Shown in pieces: positions 42,896 to 52,348 of a DNA stretch of 64,000 nucleotides. The stretch covers positions 12,959,001 through 13,023,000 of the forward strand of contig NZ_JAPNKC010000001.1 of assembly GCF_026626705.1 (NCBI RefSeq). The letters are read 5' to 3'. A program made the position numbers and the translations under genes. The DNA is from Pyxidicoccus sp. MSG2. GTDB taxonomy: Bacteria > Myxococcota > Myxococcia > Myxococcales > Myxococcaceae. The number at the start of each line of letters is the position of its first letter. The first letter of the stretch is position 1. Under the pieces are notes generated by a model. It worked only from the letters and a program-made list of their open reading frames with translations. It had not been told where the DNA came from and ran no database searches.

Positions 42896-45800
42896 ATGCG
42901 CTCGCGTTGGTCGATTCCGAGTCCCAGAGAGCTGACGCGACTCTTGCTGTTCGCGGGCCTGTGGCTCTTCGCGGGCGAGGCGAGCGCCCAGAGTGACATC
43001 GTCACGTTCAGCCGCGGCTCGCTCATCATCCCCGAGCAGGCCTCCTTCCAGACGGGCTGTGGCAGCATCTCCGCGTACGGGCTGGTGTGGCGCCTCCTCC
43101 AGTCCAACGAGCCGGGCGGCTACAACGAGAGCCACCCCGTCACCGTCTACTGGGTCATCAACAACTCGAAGAGCTCGCCCAACCGCTGTGTCCCCACCAA
43201 CCGGCACACGTCGCCCAGCCCCAACAACGGGAGCTGGAACGACCCACGGTGGAACGACGGCTGCGACCTCGTCATCCGCAACGACACCCAGCAGCCTGTA
43301 GTGCCCGTCAATGCCGCCGTCGCGCCCGGAGCGGGCGGCATGTATCCGACAGGCAATCTCCCCAACTACACCACCAGTGCGGCCAACGTACGGCCGGCCT
43401 TCAACAGCATCACGCTCAATGACACGGTGACGCCGCGCTTCACCACCATCCAGTACATGGGCGGGCCGTTCGTCATCGACGCGGCGGACGCGCCGAACGT
43501 GCTCGGCTTCCTGCGCAGCGCCACGGACCCGGCCATCTCCCAGTACAGGAACAGCTGCACCTGCAACACCTTCCCCACCGCCGGCTGCCGCTTCGTGCAG
43601 ATGCACCAGGCCACCGTCCAGTTCACCGCGCCGGTGTCCAAGCGCATCAACAAGCTGCCGCCCAAGATTGCCCTGCTGGACATGGGCACGGGCGTCTCCG
43701 CGGGCATCCTCGACGACTACCTCACCAATGCGGGGCTCAACTTCACCGGCGCCGCGGGGTGCCCGGCGGGGACCTTCTCCGGCTGCGGCACCAACGGCGG
43801 CCAGCCGGGAAAAATCTACGACCGCTTCCACGCCAACGCGGACCTCATCAGCACGGCCGCGCACCCCCACGGCCTCCTCAACACCGCGGATGCGCGCGGG
43901 CGGCCGCTCTACCGCGTCTTCTGGGCACCGCACTGGGTGTCCAACGATTCCTCCTTCTCGCAGTACGTCGCCAACGGGGATGGCTCTGCGAACCAGAAGG
44001 CCAACGCGCTGAACAACATCGCCTACTATGCCAACCGCAAGGGCACCGGCCTGTTCGCCGAGTGCGCCAGCCTGGAGAGCTACGAGGGCTCCTACGAGGG
44101 CGGCGCCCTGCGAGTGGCCCAGGCCACCCCGGCCACGGCCTTCCACTACACCCGCAACATCGACACCAACGGACTGTCCAGCGGCAACGACTGGGACGGC
44201 CGCAACTGCACGGACCCGGACTACCTGGCGCTGCCGACGCCCCGACCCCAGTGCGTCATCTACCCGAACCCAGCGGACCCGTTTTCGCAACTGGGTGACT
44301 TCCGCTACAACAGCACCGGCGGGCACGTGCACAACTACCGGCCCAACCCGTCCCCTGTTTCCACCTACCAGCCCGGCCTGAAGCGGCTGGCGGTGTCCTG
44401 GCGCAACTACCAGAGCGGGGACTTCCCGGCGAACGCCAGCGCCCACAACGACAACAACTGGGACTTCTTCACACTGCGCCTCAAGGACAACGACACCAAC
44501 AAGGCCACCATCGTCTACCTCGCCGGCCACAGCTACACCGACACGGTTCCGGGCAACCGCATCGTCCTCAACACGCTGATGAACCTGGGCGCGGACCCGG
44601 TGGGCCAGGAGCGCGCGCTGTCGGCGCCGGTGGCGTACGACGACCCGAACGGCACGGACACCAACGGCACCCGCGCGCTGGTGCTGGCCCCCACCTTCGA
44701 GGCGGTGACGGGCTACCCGCCGGGTGTGGACCTCTATGTCCACGCCATGGGCTCGCAGTGGGTGTTCCCCTACGTCCCGGGGCACCTGCGGACCCACTCG
44801 CTCATCGGCGGCACCGCGCTGGCCGCGGGCGCCAGCGCCCTGGACGCCGCCACCCTGTGGGACGCCGACGAGCGCATGCCCCTGCCGGCCCAGCGCAACC
44901 TCTTCACCTACTTCGGCGGCCGCTTCGTGTCTCCCGCACCGCTGGGGCCGGCAGCCCGCGTGCGCAACGACGTCCTCCAGGTGGGCTGGGTGCCGGAGAA
45001 GGTCGCCGGCACCACGCTCAACGGGAACTTCCTCGTCGCGCCCAACCCCGGCTGCGTGGACGTGCTGAAGATGGGGCGCGGGCTGGCACGCGACGGCACC
45101 TACCGGTTCGACCTGGTGGAGGGCGCCGACGGCGTCTGTGATCTGCAGGAGGCCATGCAGTACACCGCGCTCAACCCCGGCAGTGACTTCGGTGTCAGCG
45201 AGCTCGCCAACAACCTGGCCCGGCTGCTGACGGACCTGCCCGCCTTGCAGCAGATGCTCCAGCGCGTGCGCGGCCACTGCTTCGCCACCACCACGCGGCT
45301 GGACGGCAGTGGCGCTCCCATCCTCGAGCCCTCCGACCTGCAGTGCAACAACGCGGACGCGGACAACCGCGCCCACCTGGGCGGACTGGTGCACTCGAGC
45401 CCCGCCGTCATCCCGCCCAGCCCCAACATCCAGGACAACGGCGCCCCGCGCCCCACGGTGGCGTACGTGGGCGGATTCGACGGCCAGCTCCATGCCCTCT
45501 ACGTCTCCGGCGGCGCGGGCTACACCGGGCCGCGGGGCGGGCGCACCTCCCACAACACCGGCGCCTCCACGAAGTTCTCCGTCGACTGGGCGCAGCGCTT
45601 CGCGAGCAACTCCAGCCTGCCGCAGCCTGGCACGGAGCTGTGGTCCTTCCTGCCTGCCACGCAGTTGCCATGGCTCAAGAGCAACAGCGCGCGGGTGGAC
45701 TCGACGCCGGTGGTGCAGGACGTCTTCGCCGACTTCACCGGCAACGGCCTGCGCGAGTGGCGCACCGTGCTGGTGGCATCGGTGGGCCCCGCCGGGAGGG

Positions 45801-47119
45801 ACCTCTTCGCGATGGACATCACCCACCCGCTGAAGCCGGTGCTGCTGTGGCACCTGGTGGGCAGCGTGGCCCGGGCCGGTGGCCATCCCCCGTACTCGGT
45901 GGTGGCGCGGGCCGACACATCCATCGGAGGCACGGACGTCTCCGCGAAGTGGCGCCAGCCGGACGCGCTCTTCCTGGAGCGCCCCGCGACGGACCCCGGA
46001 CGCCTGCCTTCCGGCCTCTATGACTACTCGGACCTGGGCGGCGCGAGCGGCCTGTCCATCGGGCAGCTCCGGCGCGGGCTGGAGCCCGTGTACGCGGTGT
46101 TCGCCGCCACCAACGCGTCGGGCGAGAATGGCGTGTCGCGAGGCCTGGAGGTCTTCTCCATCGACGTGGCCACCGGGCAGAAGCTCTGGCAGTGGGAGCA
46201 GCCCTACACGCAGGCCTGGGCGGACAACACCGTGCCGCCCGTCGTGTCGGTGCTCCCCGGCCGGGAAGGCGTGTCCCGGCTGCTGGTGGGCGACATGGAG
46301 GGGCGCCTCTGGGAGCTGGACGCCGGCTCCGGCATGAACGCCAACGTGCTCCGCGACGTGCCGGGCTGCCCCCGCTCCACGCCCTGCGCGCTCGCCGCGT
46401 TCGACACGCGCTCCACCGCCGGCGAGCCCCAGCCGCTCACCACCAACGTCTCGGTGGCGCGCCTGCCCCAGACCCCCACCGGGGCGCTGGCGTCGTATGG
46501 CGGCACGCTGGTGGCGCTGGTGGGCACGGCGGGGGCGGACTGGGTGAGCGGCACGGTGCCCGGCAGGCTGCACGTGCTGCTGCTCGACGAGCGCTACCGC
46601 AAGCCGGTGCGCGCGGACGGCCTGCACCTCGATGGGACGGCCTGGCCACAGAACAACGCGCTGAGCTCGGCGCGGCTGGAGGGGCTCCTCCAGGAGCCTG
46701 CGCCCTTCCCGGTGACGTTCACCGCGGGCTCGCATCTGCACGGCACGATTACGGTGGCGGGCCGCACCGCCTTCTTCCAGACGGCGACCGGCCCGGTGAA
46801 TGACCCCATGTCGCTCAGCGGGCGAAGCTCGGGCGCCACGTACTCCATGGACCTTGGCGACGTGTCGGCGGTCTCGCCCGCCACGCAGTTGGGCGCCACC
46901 AGCTACGCCAACTTCGGCGGCGTCACCGTGTACCACCGCGACACCGGCACGAGCTCGAAGGACTTCATCGTGGGGCAGGAGGTGTCCCGCATCACCAACA
47001 CCGTCCTCAACAACACCGGCACGAAGGGCGCCGCCAGCCCGGACCCGACGCAGTCGGTGAGCACCAACCCGGGCCTGATGTACCGGTTGCTCAACTGGAT
47101 GCAGCGCCACCTGAGGTGA
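42896..47119 (+). CDS. pilY1: PilY1-like type IV pilus tip/biogenesis protein
   Basis: 1,407 residues from the ATG at 42896, preceded by AGGAGAG; the frame is open earlier without a signal. The signal peptide is MRSRWSIPSPRELTRLLLFA then a GEASA|Q cleavage site. The N-terminal ~700 residues are Asn/Thr/Cys-rich, as in adhesive N-domains. From about residue 840 comes the PilC/PilY1 beta-propeller: TVAYVGGFDGQLHALYVS, ELWSFLPATQLPW, STPVVQDVFADF, GRDLFAMDITHP, VYAVFAATNASG, LLVGDMEGRLWELD. PilY1 proteins cap and promote pilus extension and can carry adhesion functions. The downstream prepilin-like genes, with overlapping starts, confirm a minor-pilin operon. Myxobacteria usually have several such clusters. 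Confidence 0.85.
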   Translation: MRSRWSIPSPRELTRLLLFAGLWLFAGEASAQSDIVTFSRGSLIIPEQASFQTGCGSISAYGLVWRLLQSNEPGGYNESHPVTVYWVINNSKSSPNRCVPTNRHTSPSPNNGSWNDPRWNDGCDLVIRNDTQQPVVPVNAAVAPGAGGMYPTGNLPNYTTSAANVRPAFNSITLNDTVTPRFTTIQYMGGPFVIDAADAPNVLGFLRSATDPAISQYRNSCTCNTFPTAGCRFVQMHQATVQFTAPVSKRINKLPPKIALLDMGTGVSAGILDDYLTNAGLNFTGAAGCPAGTFSGCGTNGGQPGKIYDRFHANADLISTAAHPHGLLNTADARGRPLYRVFWAPHWVSNDSSFSQYVANGDGSANQKANALNNIAYYANRKGTGLFAECASLESYEGSYEGGALRVAQATPATAFHYTRNIDTNGLSSGNDWDGRNCTDPDYLALPTPRPQCVIYPNPADPFSQLGDFRYNSTGGHVHNYRPNPSPVSTYQPGLKRLAVSWRNYQSGDFPANASAHNDNNWDFFTLRLKDNDTNKATIVYLAGHSYTDTVPGNRIVLNTLMNLGADPVGQERALSAPVAYDDPNGTDTNGTRALVLAPTFEAVTGYPPGVDLYVHAMGSQWVFPYVPGHLRTHSLIGGTALAAGASALDAATLWDADERMPLPAQRNLFTYFGGRFVSPAPLGPAARVRNDVLQVGWVPEKVAGTTLNGNFLVAPNPGCVDVLKMGRGLARDGTYRFDLVEGADGVCDLQEAMQYTALNPGSDFGVSELANNLARLLTDLPALQQMLQRVRGHCFATTTRLDGSGAPILEPSDLQCNNADADNRAHLGGLVHSSPAVIPPSPNIQDNGAPRPTVAYVGGFDGQLHALYVSGGAGYTGPRGGRTSHNTGASTKFSVDWAQRFASNSSLPQPGTELWSFLPATQLPWLKSNSARVDSTPVVQDVFADFTGNGLREWRTVLVASVGPAGRDLFAMDITHPLKPVLLWHLVGSVARAGGHPPYSVVARADTSIGGTDVSAKWRQPDALFLERPATDPGRLPSGLYDYSDLGGASGLSIGQLRRGLEPVYAVFAATNASGENGVSRGLEVFSIDVATGQKLWQWEQPYTQAWADNTVPPVVSVLPGREGVSRLLVGDMEGRLWELDAGSGMNANVLRDVPGCPRSTPCALAAFDTRSTAGEPQPLTTNVSVARLPQTPTGALASYGGTLVALVGTAGADWVSGTVPGRLHVLLLDERYRKPVRADGLHLDGTAWPQNNALSSARLEGLLQEPAPFPVTFTAGSHLHGTITVAGRTAFFQTATGPVNDPMSLSGRSSGATYSMDLGDVSAVSPATQLGATSYANFGGVTVYHRDTGTSSKDFIVGQEVSRITNTVLNNTGTKGAASPDPTQSVSTNPGLMYRLLNWMQRHLR

Positions 47120-47127
47120 GGCCCCCC

Positions 47128-47694
47128 ATGCGACGAAACCATGCCCCGGGCTTCACGCTCATCGAGTCGATGATTTCGCTGGCCGTGCTGGCGCTCGCGA
47201 TGGCCGGCACGCTGGCCGGCCTGCTCCACGCCTCCTCGGAGCTGCGCGAGGGCGAACTGCTCCAGGCAAGGAAGGCGCTGCTGGACGCCAGCACGCAGCG
47301 GCTGTGGCTGGCGGACAAGGCGCTCGTCGCCGCGCGCGCGGTGGTTCGGCCCGCCGCCGCGCCCACCACGCTGGCCATTGGCGCCGCGCCCTGGACGGTG
47401 GACACGTCCGCGCCCGTCACCGGGGACCCGGGCACCGGGGCGTACTTCCAGGTGCTACCCACCGGCCAGATCAGCCATGTGCCGGGCATCCCCCTGGGAA
47501 CGTCCTGTACCGATACCCGCCTTCGCAGGGGCACCTACTGCCGCGAGGTGCTGGTCACCGAGGGCACGCCCTACGCACTGAGCGCGGGGCAGGTGCCCGC
47601 GGGCGTGCGGGCCTACACCGTCTGGCTGCGTATCAGCCGTCTGGGCGAGCCCCTCGAGCGCGCGGTGGTGCACACGGAGGTGGTCATCCCATGA
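47128..47694 (+). CDS. pilV: PilV-like minor prepilin
   Basis: 188 residues from the ATG at 47128 (GAGGTGAGG six bases upstream); a GTG at 47116 overlapping the pilY1 stop is an alternative. It has the type III (prepilin) signal: a short positive leader, then GFTLIESMISLAVLALAMAG, with cleavage after Gly and Glu at +5. The cleaved pilin is cysteine-containing (TSCTDTRLRRGTYC, probably a disulfide loop). Processed by the PilD prepilin peptidase and assembled as part of the priming complex at the pilus tip with PilY1. Its stop overlaps the next start. Confidence 0.8.
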   Translation: MRRNHAPGFTLIESMISLAVLALAMAGTLAGLLHASSELREGELLQARKALLDASTQRLWLADKALVAARAVVRPAAAPTTLAIGAAPWTVDTSAPVTGDPGTGAYFQVLPTGQISHVPGIPLGTSCTDTRLRRGTYCREVLVTEGTPYALSAGQVPAGVRAYTVWLRISRLGEPLERAVVHTEVVIP

Positions 47695-48743
47695 GACGCT
47701 GGCACGCACGTGGGTTCTCCCTCATCGAGCTCATCGTCGCGATGGCGGTGATGCTGGTGGCGATAGCGGCCGTCTCGTACCTGCTCATCGCCACCCTCCG
47801 CATGAAGCACAACACGGAGAACGCCATCGAGAGCAACGACGCGGCCCGGCTGGCGCTGGAGCCCCTCGTGAAGGACCTGCGGCTGGCGGGCATGGGCGCC
47901 TCCGGGGGCCTCTGGCTCAACCAGGGCGGTATTCCCACCCAGGTCAACGCGGTGTTCGGTCTGGACGGCGCCGCGGCGGCAACGACCTTCGAGCGTGACG
48001 ACCTGTGGCTCGTGCTCCCGGACCCGCAGGCCCTGCGGGAGAGCTGTGTCGACCGTGGAGCCTCCACGTCGGTGGTCAGCGCCGGCGTGGGCGCGCTGTC
48101 GGTGACGTGTACGACCAGCCTGCGGGACACGGACCTGTTGATGGTGAGCAACATGACGTCGGCGGCGTTGCTGACGGGCCTCACCCTCACGCCCGCGCAG
48201 CAGACGACTCCGGGGAGCATCGACTACGCCGAGTCCACCCTGTCGGGCTTCTCCAACGCACCGGGGCGGGGCGGCTTCCAGGTGGGGGACTTCGTCTTTC
48301 CGGTGACGCTCGTGCACTACTACATCGACGTGGACCCGGCCTCGTCGCGGCCCGCGCTCTACCGGGCCCAGGGTCGGCTGGCGCCGGACGCGCGGGGGCG
48401 GCCCTTCTCGGACGTGGCCGGCTCCGAGCGGATGGTGCAGCTCGACATCGAGGACCTGCAGGTGGCCTACGGCTTCGACGCGGTGGGCAGCGGGCGGCCG
48501 GAAGGCTACGCGTTCCAGCACGGCCTGGGCCCGGCGTGGCTTCCCGGAATGCGCTCGCTGCGCGTCAGCATCGTGGGCCGGGGCCCTCAGGTCCAGCGCG
48601 ACGCGCGGGACGTCGTGGTGTCGGGCCTGAGGCCGGTGAGCATCGAGAACCATGACCCGGCCGGCGCGCCCGAGGACGGCTTCCGCCGAAGCCAGTACAC
48701 GCGCCGGGTGGAGCTGCCCAACATGGCAGCGGGAGTCCTGTGA
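47691..48743 (+). CDS. pilW: PilW-like minor prepilin
   Basis: 350 residues. The ATG at 47691 overlaps the preceding stop (ATGA), so the long upstream open frame is not coding. Prepilin signal RRWHARGFSLIELIVAMAV, cleavage after Gly and Glu at +5. The length and the mid-region (AARLALEPLVKDLRLAGMGA, a pattern common in PilW; later YYIDVDPAS, LDIEDLQVAYGFDA) fit PilW, the large minor pilin that bridges the tip complex. Part of the pilY1-pilV-pilW-pilX operon. Confidence 0.82.
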   Translation: MRRWHARGFSLIELIVAMAVMLVAIAAVSYLLIATLRMKHNTENAIESNDAARLALEPLVKDLRLAGMGASGGLWLNQGGIPTQVNAVFGLDGAAAATTFERDDLWLVLPDPQALRESCVDRGASTSVVSAGVGALSVTCTTSLRDTDLLMVSNMTSAALLTGLTLTPAQQTTPGSIDYAESTLSGFSNAPGRGGFQVGDFVFPVTLVHYYIDVDPASSRPALYRAQGRLAPDARGRPFSDVAGSERMVQLDIEDLQVAYGFDAVGSGRPEGYAFQHGLGPAWLPGMRSLRVSIVGRGPQVQRDARDVVVSGLRPVSIENHDPAGAPEDGFRRSQYTRRVELPNMAAGVL

Positions 48744-49342
48744 TGGGCGCGGGTCGGAAGTCTCGTGGCAGCGCGCTGCTGACCACCGTTGCCTTCACGA
48801 TGCTCATCCTCGTGGCAGCCCTGGCGCTGCTCACCTATGCGAACCAGAGCCGGCGCCGGGCCATCAACAACACGCGCTCCATCGACAGACAGGCGTGCAC
48901 GGAGGCGGGGCTCCAGCTCGCGCGCGCGTACTTCGGCCGGAACTTCACCCTCTGGAACACCTACCTGGACACGCCCGCGTCCTACAACCCGGTGGCATCG
49001 AGCTGGAACACGGTCCCCGCGGCCCCCACCACCCCCGCGCTGAGGGGCAGCCGGCCCGAGCTGTTCTCCGACCTGGACGGCGACGGCGCGAGCGACGTGT
49101 ACATCTACATCCGCGACAACGAGGACGAACGCTTCCCGGCAACCATCAACTGGCGGCGGGACAACGACCACACCGTCATCGTGGGCGCGGTCTGCATCTC
49201 GAGGACGCTGGTTCCCCGGTTGGGTGGGGCCCCCGACCCGGACTCGCTCAGCACGGAGGGGCTGCTCAGCTACAACGACCCGGCCTCGGGCTACCGCTCC
49301 CAGGGCTACGGCGGCGCCTCCGGTACCGGGAACCTGAACTGA
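48743..49342 (+). CDS. pilX: PilX-like minor pilin
   Basis: 199 residues. The ATG at 48743 overlaps the pilW stop as TGATG; a GTG at 48740 is possible. The N-terminus (GAGRKSRGSALLTTVAFTML) is the PilX type: it begins R-G-S/A-A-L and lacks the usual Glu at +5. A helix with AINNTRSIDRQACTEAGLQLARAYF follows, and the C-terminal part is polar and Asp/Asn-rich. Last gene of the minor-pilin operon; 222 bp without an evident gene follow. Confidence 0.75.
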   Translation: MGAGRKSRGSALLTTVAFTMLILVAALALLTYANQSRRRAINNTRSIDRQACTEAGLQLARAYFGRNFTLWNTYLDTPASYNPVASSWNTVPAAPTTPALRGSRPELFSDLDGDGASDVYIYIRDNEDERFPATINWRRDNDHTVIVGAVCISRTLVPRLGGAPDPDSLSTEGLLSYNDPASGYRSQGYGGASGTGNLN

Positions 49343-49564
49343 GCTGCCGAACGCCAGGCGTCCTCTACGCCTCCAGGCGGGCAACCCCGCGAGGCCAGGC
49401 ACTCCACCAGGCGTCCCATGCTCCCTCCGCCCGGAGGCCCTGCCACGGAGGGCGCCCCGGGCCGTCGTGTCGCCCCACGGCCCGGCAACACGCCCTGCCG
49501 GTCATCATGCCGCACCGTGTCCACCTCTCGCCGTGAGGACACTGACATCCACTTTGGGGGAGCC

Positions 49565-49933
49565 ATGGACGTCACCGAGGTCATTGACCGGGCTCGCGAC
49601 AGCATCACCGTGAAGCGCGTCTACGGAGAAGCCATCCATCAGAAGGGAGTCACCATGATTCCCGCGGCCCTGGTGGCCGGCGGAGGCGGAGGCGGAGGTG
49701 GCGAGGGGCTGGCTCCCCAGCAGGCCGGAGTGGAGGGCGAGGCCTCGAAGGCAAGCGGCTCGGGCGGTGGCTTCGGCCTGAGGGCCAGGCCCGCGGGCGC
49801 CTTCGTCATCCGCGAGGGTAGCGTCACCTGGATCCCCGCCGTGGACGTCAACCGCATCGTCCGGGGAGCGCAATGGCTCGCGGGCACGGCGCTCGTCCTC
49901 TTCGGCATCAACCGCATCCTGCGCGCACGCTGA
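49565..49933 (+). CDS. GerW/YtfJ-family protein
   Basis: 122 residues from the ATG at 49565 (GGGGGAG site); the frame is open earlier but without support. The pattern is that of the GerW/YtfJ family of spore-associated proteins in Firmicutes that also occurs in other phyla: VKRVYGEAIHQKGVTMIP, a glycine-rich stretch GGGGGGGGEGLAPQQ, then SGSGGGFGLRARPAGAFVI and a final hydrophobic helix (about 98-115). The helix suggests membrane association. The biochemical role of the family is not settled. It is not obviously in an operon with the pilin genes. Confidence 0.68.
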   Translation: MDVTEVIDRARDSITVKRVYGEAIHQKGVTMIPAALVAGGGGGGGGEGLAPQQAGVEGEASKASGSGGGFGLRARPAGAFVIREGSVTWIPAVDVNRIVRGAQWLAGTALVLFGINRILRAR

Positions 49934-50056
49934 GAACCAGGCCCCAGTCCACCGATACATGGCGGCGCCGCCCTCCCTGCCCGAGCCCCGGGAGTCCTCC
50001 GGCCTCGCGAGCCTCGCGAAGCCCCGGACTCGTTAGGTTCAACGCGAGGAGGGGTC

Positions 50057-50785
50057 ATGCGCGCACGCGAAGCGGGCATCGCGGTGCTGCTGCTGGCCAT
50101 GGGCTGCGTGTCCATGGAAAACCAGCTGTGGCCGAGCACGGAAGCACACGTCATCCAGGGCGAGCACCGGGTGGCCGCCGTCGCCGATGAGCAGGGCGTG
50201 CACCTGCTGGCGGATGGCAATGCCTGGAAGGGCTACCCCTCCGACCTCGAGCGCCGGCTCACGCCCATCTATGTCCGGCTGGAGAACGGGAGCGGCCGTC
50301 CGCTGCGCCTGAGCTATTCGGACTTCTCGCTCGTGGGGCAGACGTCGCGCTTCCGCTACACCGCGATTCCGCCGCTGTCCCCCCGGACTCCGTCAGTCTC
50401 CTCCTCGCCGGGGAGCTACATCGAGCCCACGTCGTGGCACGTGGGCGTCAGCGGCTGGTATGGCTGGGGCTGGGGTTGGGGGCTGGGTTGGGGCTGGGGC
50501 CCGTATTGGGGCTGGGGCAGCCCCTATTTCGGCGCTCCCTGGTACGGCCCCTACCCCTACTCCTGGGGCTACTCGTACGAAGTGCCGCTGCCCACCGAGG
50601 ACATGCTCACCCGGGCGCTGCCGGACGGCGTGCTGGAACCCGGAGGCGCGCTCGATGGCTTCCTCTACTTCCAGGGCGTGATTCGCCGCGAGAACGCGGT
50701 GTCGCTCCAGGTGCAGCTCGTGGACGCGAGGACGAACGAGCACTTCGGCACGCTCGACATCCCCTTCCAGGTGCACAAGGGCTGA
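50057..50785 (+). CDS. Trp/Gly-rich lipoprotein
   Basis: 242 residues; the ATG at 50057 follows AGGAGG. The signal peptide ends LLAMGC (Cys at 17), so an envelope lipoprotein. A domain of two parts (residues 30-110 and 180-242) reads as a beta-sandwich with YVRLENGSGRPLRLSYSDF and, near the end, LVDARTNEHFGTLDIPF. Between them is a ~70-residue low-complexity insert made of WGWGWG, PYWGWG and PYPYSWGY units. Such W/G/Y/P-rich loops occur in some myxobacterial surface proteins. No known function is recognised. Confidence 0.6.
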   Translation: MRAREAGIAVLLLAMGCVSMENQLWPSTEAHVIQGEHRVAAVADEQGVHLLADGNAWKGYPSDLERRLTPIYVRLENGSGRPLRLSYSDFSLVGQTSRFRYTAIPPLSPRTPSVSSSPGSYIEPTSWHVGVSGWYGWGWGWGLGWGWGPYWGWGSPYFGAPWYGPYPYSWGYSYEVPLPTEDMLTRALPDGVLEPGGALDGFLYFQGVIRRENAVSLQVQLVDARTNEHFGTLDIPFQVHKG

Positions 50786-50853
50786 CACGTGTGATTCCAC
50801 GAGGGGTCTTCAGTGAACGGCGGTGGGGTGACGCAGGGGCATTGGACAATCCG

Positions 50854-52326
50854 ATGCCGCGCGGCTTTTCTGGATGGATGAGCACATCATCGCGAGCGGC
50901 TTCGCGGGAGAGGCGCCTTCACGGACCGAGCACGAAGCTCACGGGCCACTCCACGCACATCATCGCCGCGGAGTGGTCCGAGGACTCGTCCCGACTCGTC
51001 TCGGCTGCCTCGAACGACTCCACGGTTCGCGTGTGGGACGTCGAAGCCGCGCGGACCGTGTCGAAGCTCGATATCGCGAAGGGGGTCAACAACGTCCGGC
51101 TGTCTCCGACGGGGGACCGGCTGGTCGCGACGTTCGACGACAAGGTTGCTCGGGTGTACGCGCTCACCTCCGGCGGGGAGCTTGCGAGCGCACGCCAGGG
51201 GGCGCGTACCCAGGCGCTGGAAGTGGCTCCGGACGGCGAGGTGTACTGGGCGGGCTTTGGCGCAGGTGACGACGTGGTCTGGTCGTGGCGCCCTGGCGAA
51301 GAGCCGAAGCCGCTCCTGAACGGCATCCACACCTTCGAGCCCCACTGCGGCCTCTCGTTTTCCCGCGACGGAACGGAGCTGTGGTGCTTCTTCGAGTGGG
51401 ACCTCGTGGGGTTCGACACGCGGACAGGTGCGGAGCTGGCGCGATTCAAGGGGGACCGGGACGTCGCCCTCGGGACCGGCTTCGTGTTGCCTCCGAGGCG
51501 CTGCGCGGTGGCCGTGAAATCACATCTCAACCGGGATGACGAACCGGTCCGGCCGCGCCTCTACAAGTGGGACCTCGAGTCCGGCAGGCATGACTGGAGC
51601 TCGGAAATCCTCAGGTTTGGCCACGGTGTCAGGCCGTTGCTGGCGATGGCCCGGAGCACGCGCTGGCTCGCGACGCTCGGTGACGATGGCGTGACGCTTC
51701 ACTCGAGTCGTAGCGGGCGGGTGCTCGGGGTGCTGCCATGCGAGGTGTCCGCGTGGGACATCTCCTGCCTGAGCGTGTCTCCAGATGAGCGCTTCGTCGC
51801 GGTGGGGACAGCGAATGGCGACCTGGTCGTCCACGACGTCGGCGACGCGGTCATCGAACCTGGCGTGGCGGTGCCGCGCATCGCCCGGCGCTCCCGTATG
51901 GGCAGTCCGCTCCTGCTGCGGCTGCAGAAACGGCCGGGACTGTGGCTCCGGGTGCATGAGAACGGCGACCTCGAGAAGGCCGAGGGCGATGCCCGCACCG
52001 ATTCGGTCATCACGACCCCGGTCCTCCGGGCCGGCCAGCAGCGTCCGGTGGCCGTTCATCCTGGCTACCTCGCCTCGGAGCTCTGCCGGCGTCTCTGGCC
52101 GCACGAGCTCTCGAAGCCTCCGCCCTGGAGCAGGGCCCATCCCGTGCAGGTCTTCGTCGGAGGCGAACTGGCCGTCGAGGGCCATGTCGGCATCGGGAGT
52201 GGCGAGGACATTCTCGGCATCGACAGCGACCCCGACGGCGTCGGGGAGCGGGTTGGCGGGGAGCTCGGTGCCCGGAAACTCCTCGCTGGCATCGAAGCCC
52301 TGCTGGCGTGGCTACCGGCCGACTGA
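50854..52326 (+). CDS. WD40-like beta-propeller protein
   Basis: About 490 residues from the ATG at 50854; an in-frame ATG at 50878 is an alternative start, and the frame is open well upstream into the lipoprotein gene without support. No signal peptide, so probably cytoplasmic. It shows WD-like units: THIIAAEWSEDSSRLVSAAS then STVRVWDVEAAR, with further blades at NNVRLSPTGDRLVATFDD, RTQALEVAPDGEVYW and LSVSPDERFVAVGTANGD (VVHDV). The C-terminal ~150 residues are a different region with no known motif. A scaffold or binding role is likely. It may sit with the lipoprotein gene, 68 bp upstream, in one operon. Confidence 0.65.
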   Translation: MPRGFSGWMSTSSRAASRERRLHGPSTKLTGHSTHIIAAEWSEDSSRLVSAASNDSTVRVWDVEAARTVSKLDIAKGVNNVRLSPTGDRLVATFDDKVARVYALTSGGELASARQGARTQALEVAPDGEVYWAGFGAGDDVVWSWRPGEEPKPLLNGIHTFEPHCGLSFSRDGTELWCFFEWDLVGFDTRTGAELARFKGDRDVALGTGFVLPPRRCAVAVKSHLNRDDEPVRPRLYKWDLESGRHDWSSEILRFGHGVRPLLAMARSTRWLATLGDDGVTLHSSRSGRVLGVLPCEVSAWDISCLSVSPDERFVAVGTANGDLVVHDVGDAVIEPGVAVPRIARRSRMGSPLLLRLQKRPGLWLRVHENGDLEKAEGDARTDSVITTPVLRAGQQRPVAVHPGYLASELCRRLWPHELSKPPPWSRAHPVQVFVGGELAVEGHVGIGSGEDILGIDSDPDGVGERVGGELGARKLLAGIEALLAWLPAD

Positions 52327-52348
52327 CCCGTCAGCTCGGTGGGTGGCA

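Noticed and set aside
42662-47110. 1,482-codon minus-strand open frame opposite pilY1
   Set aside because: Composition is Val/Arg/His-rich without domains, whereas the plus strand encodes a clear PilY1 protein with signal peptide.
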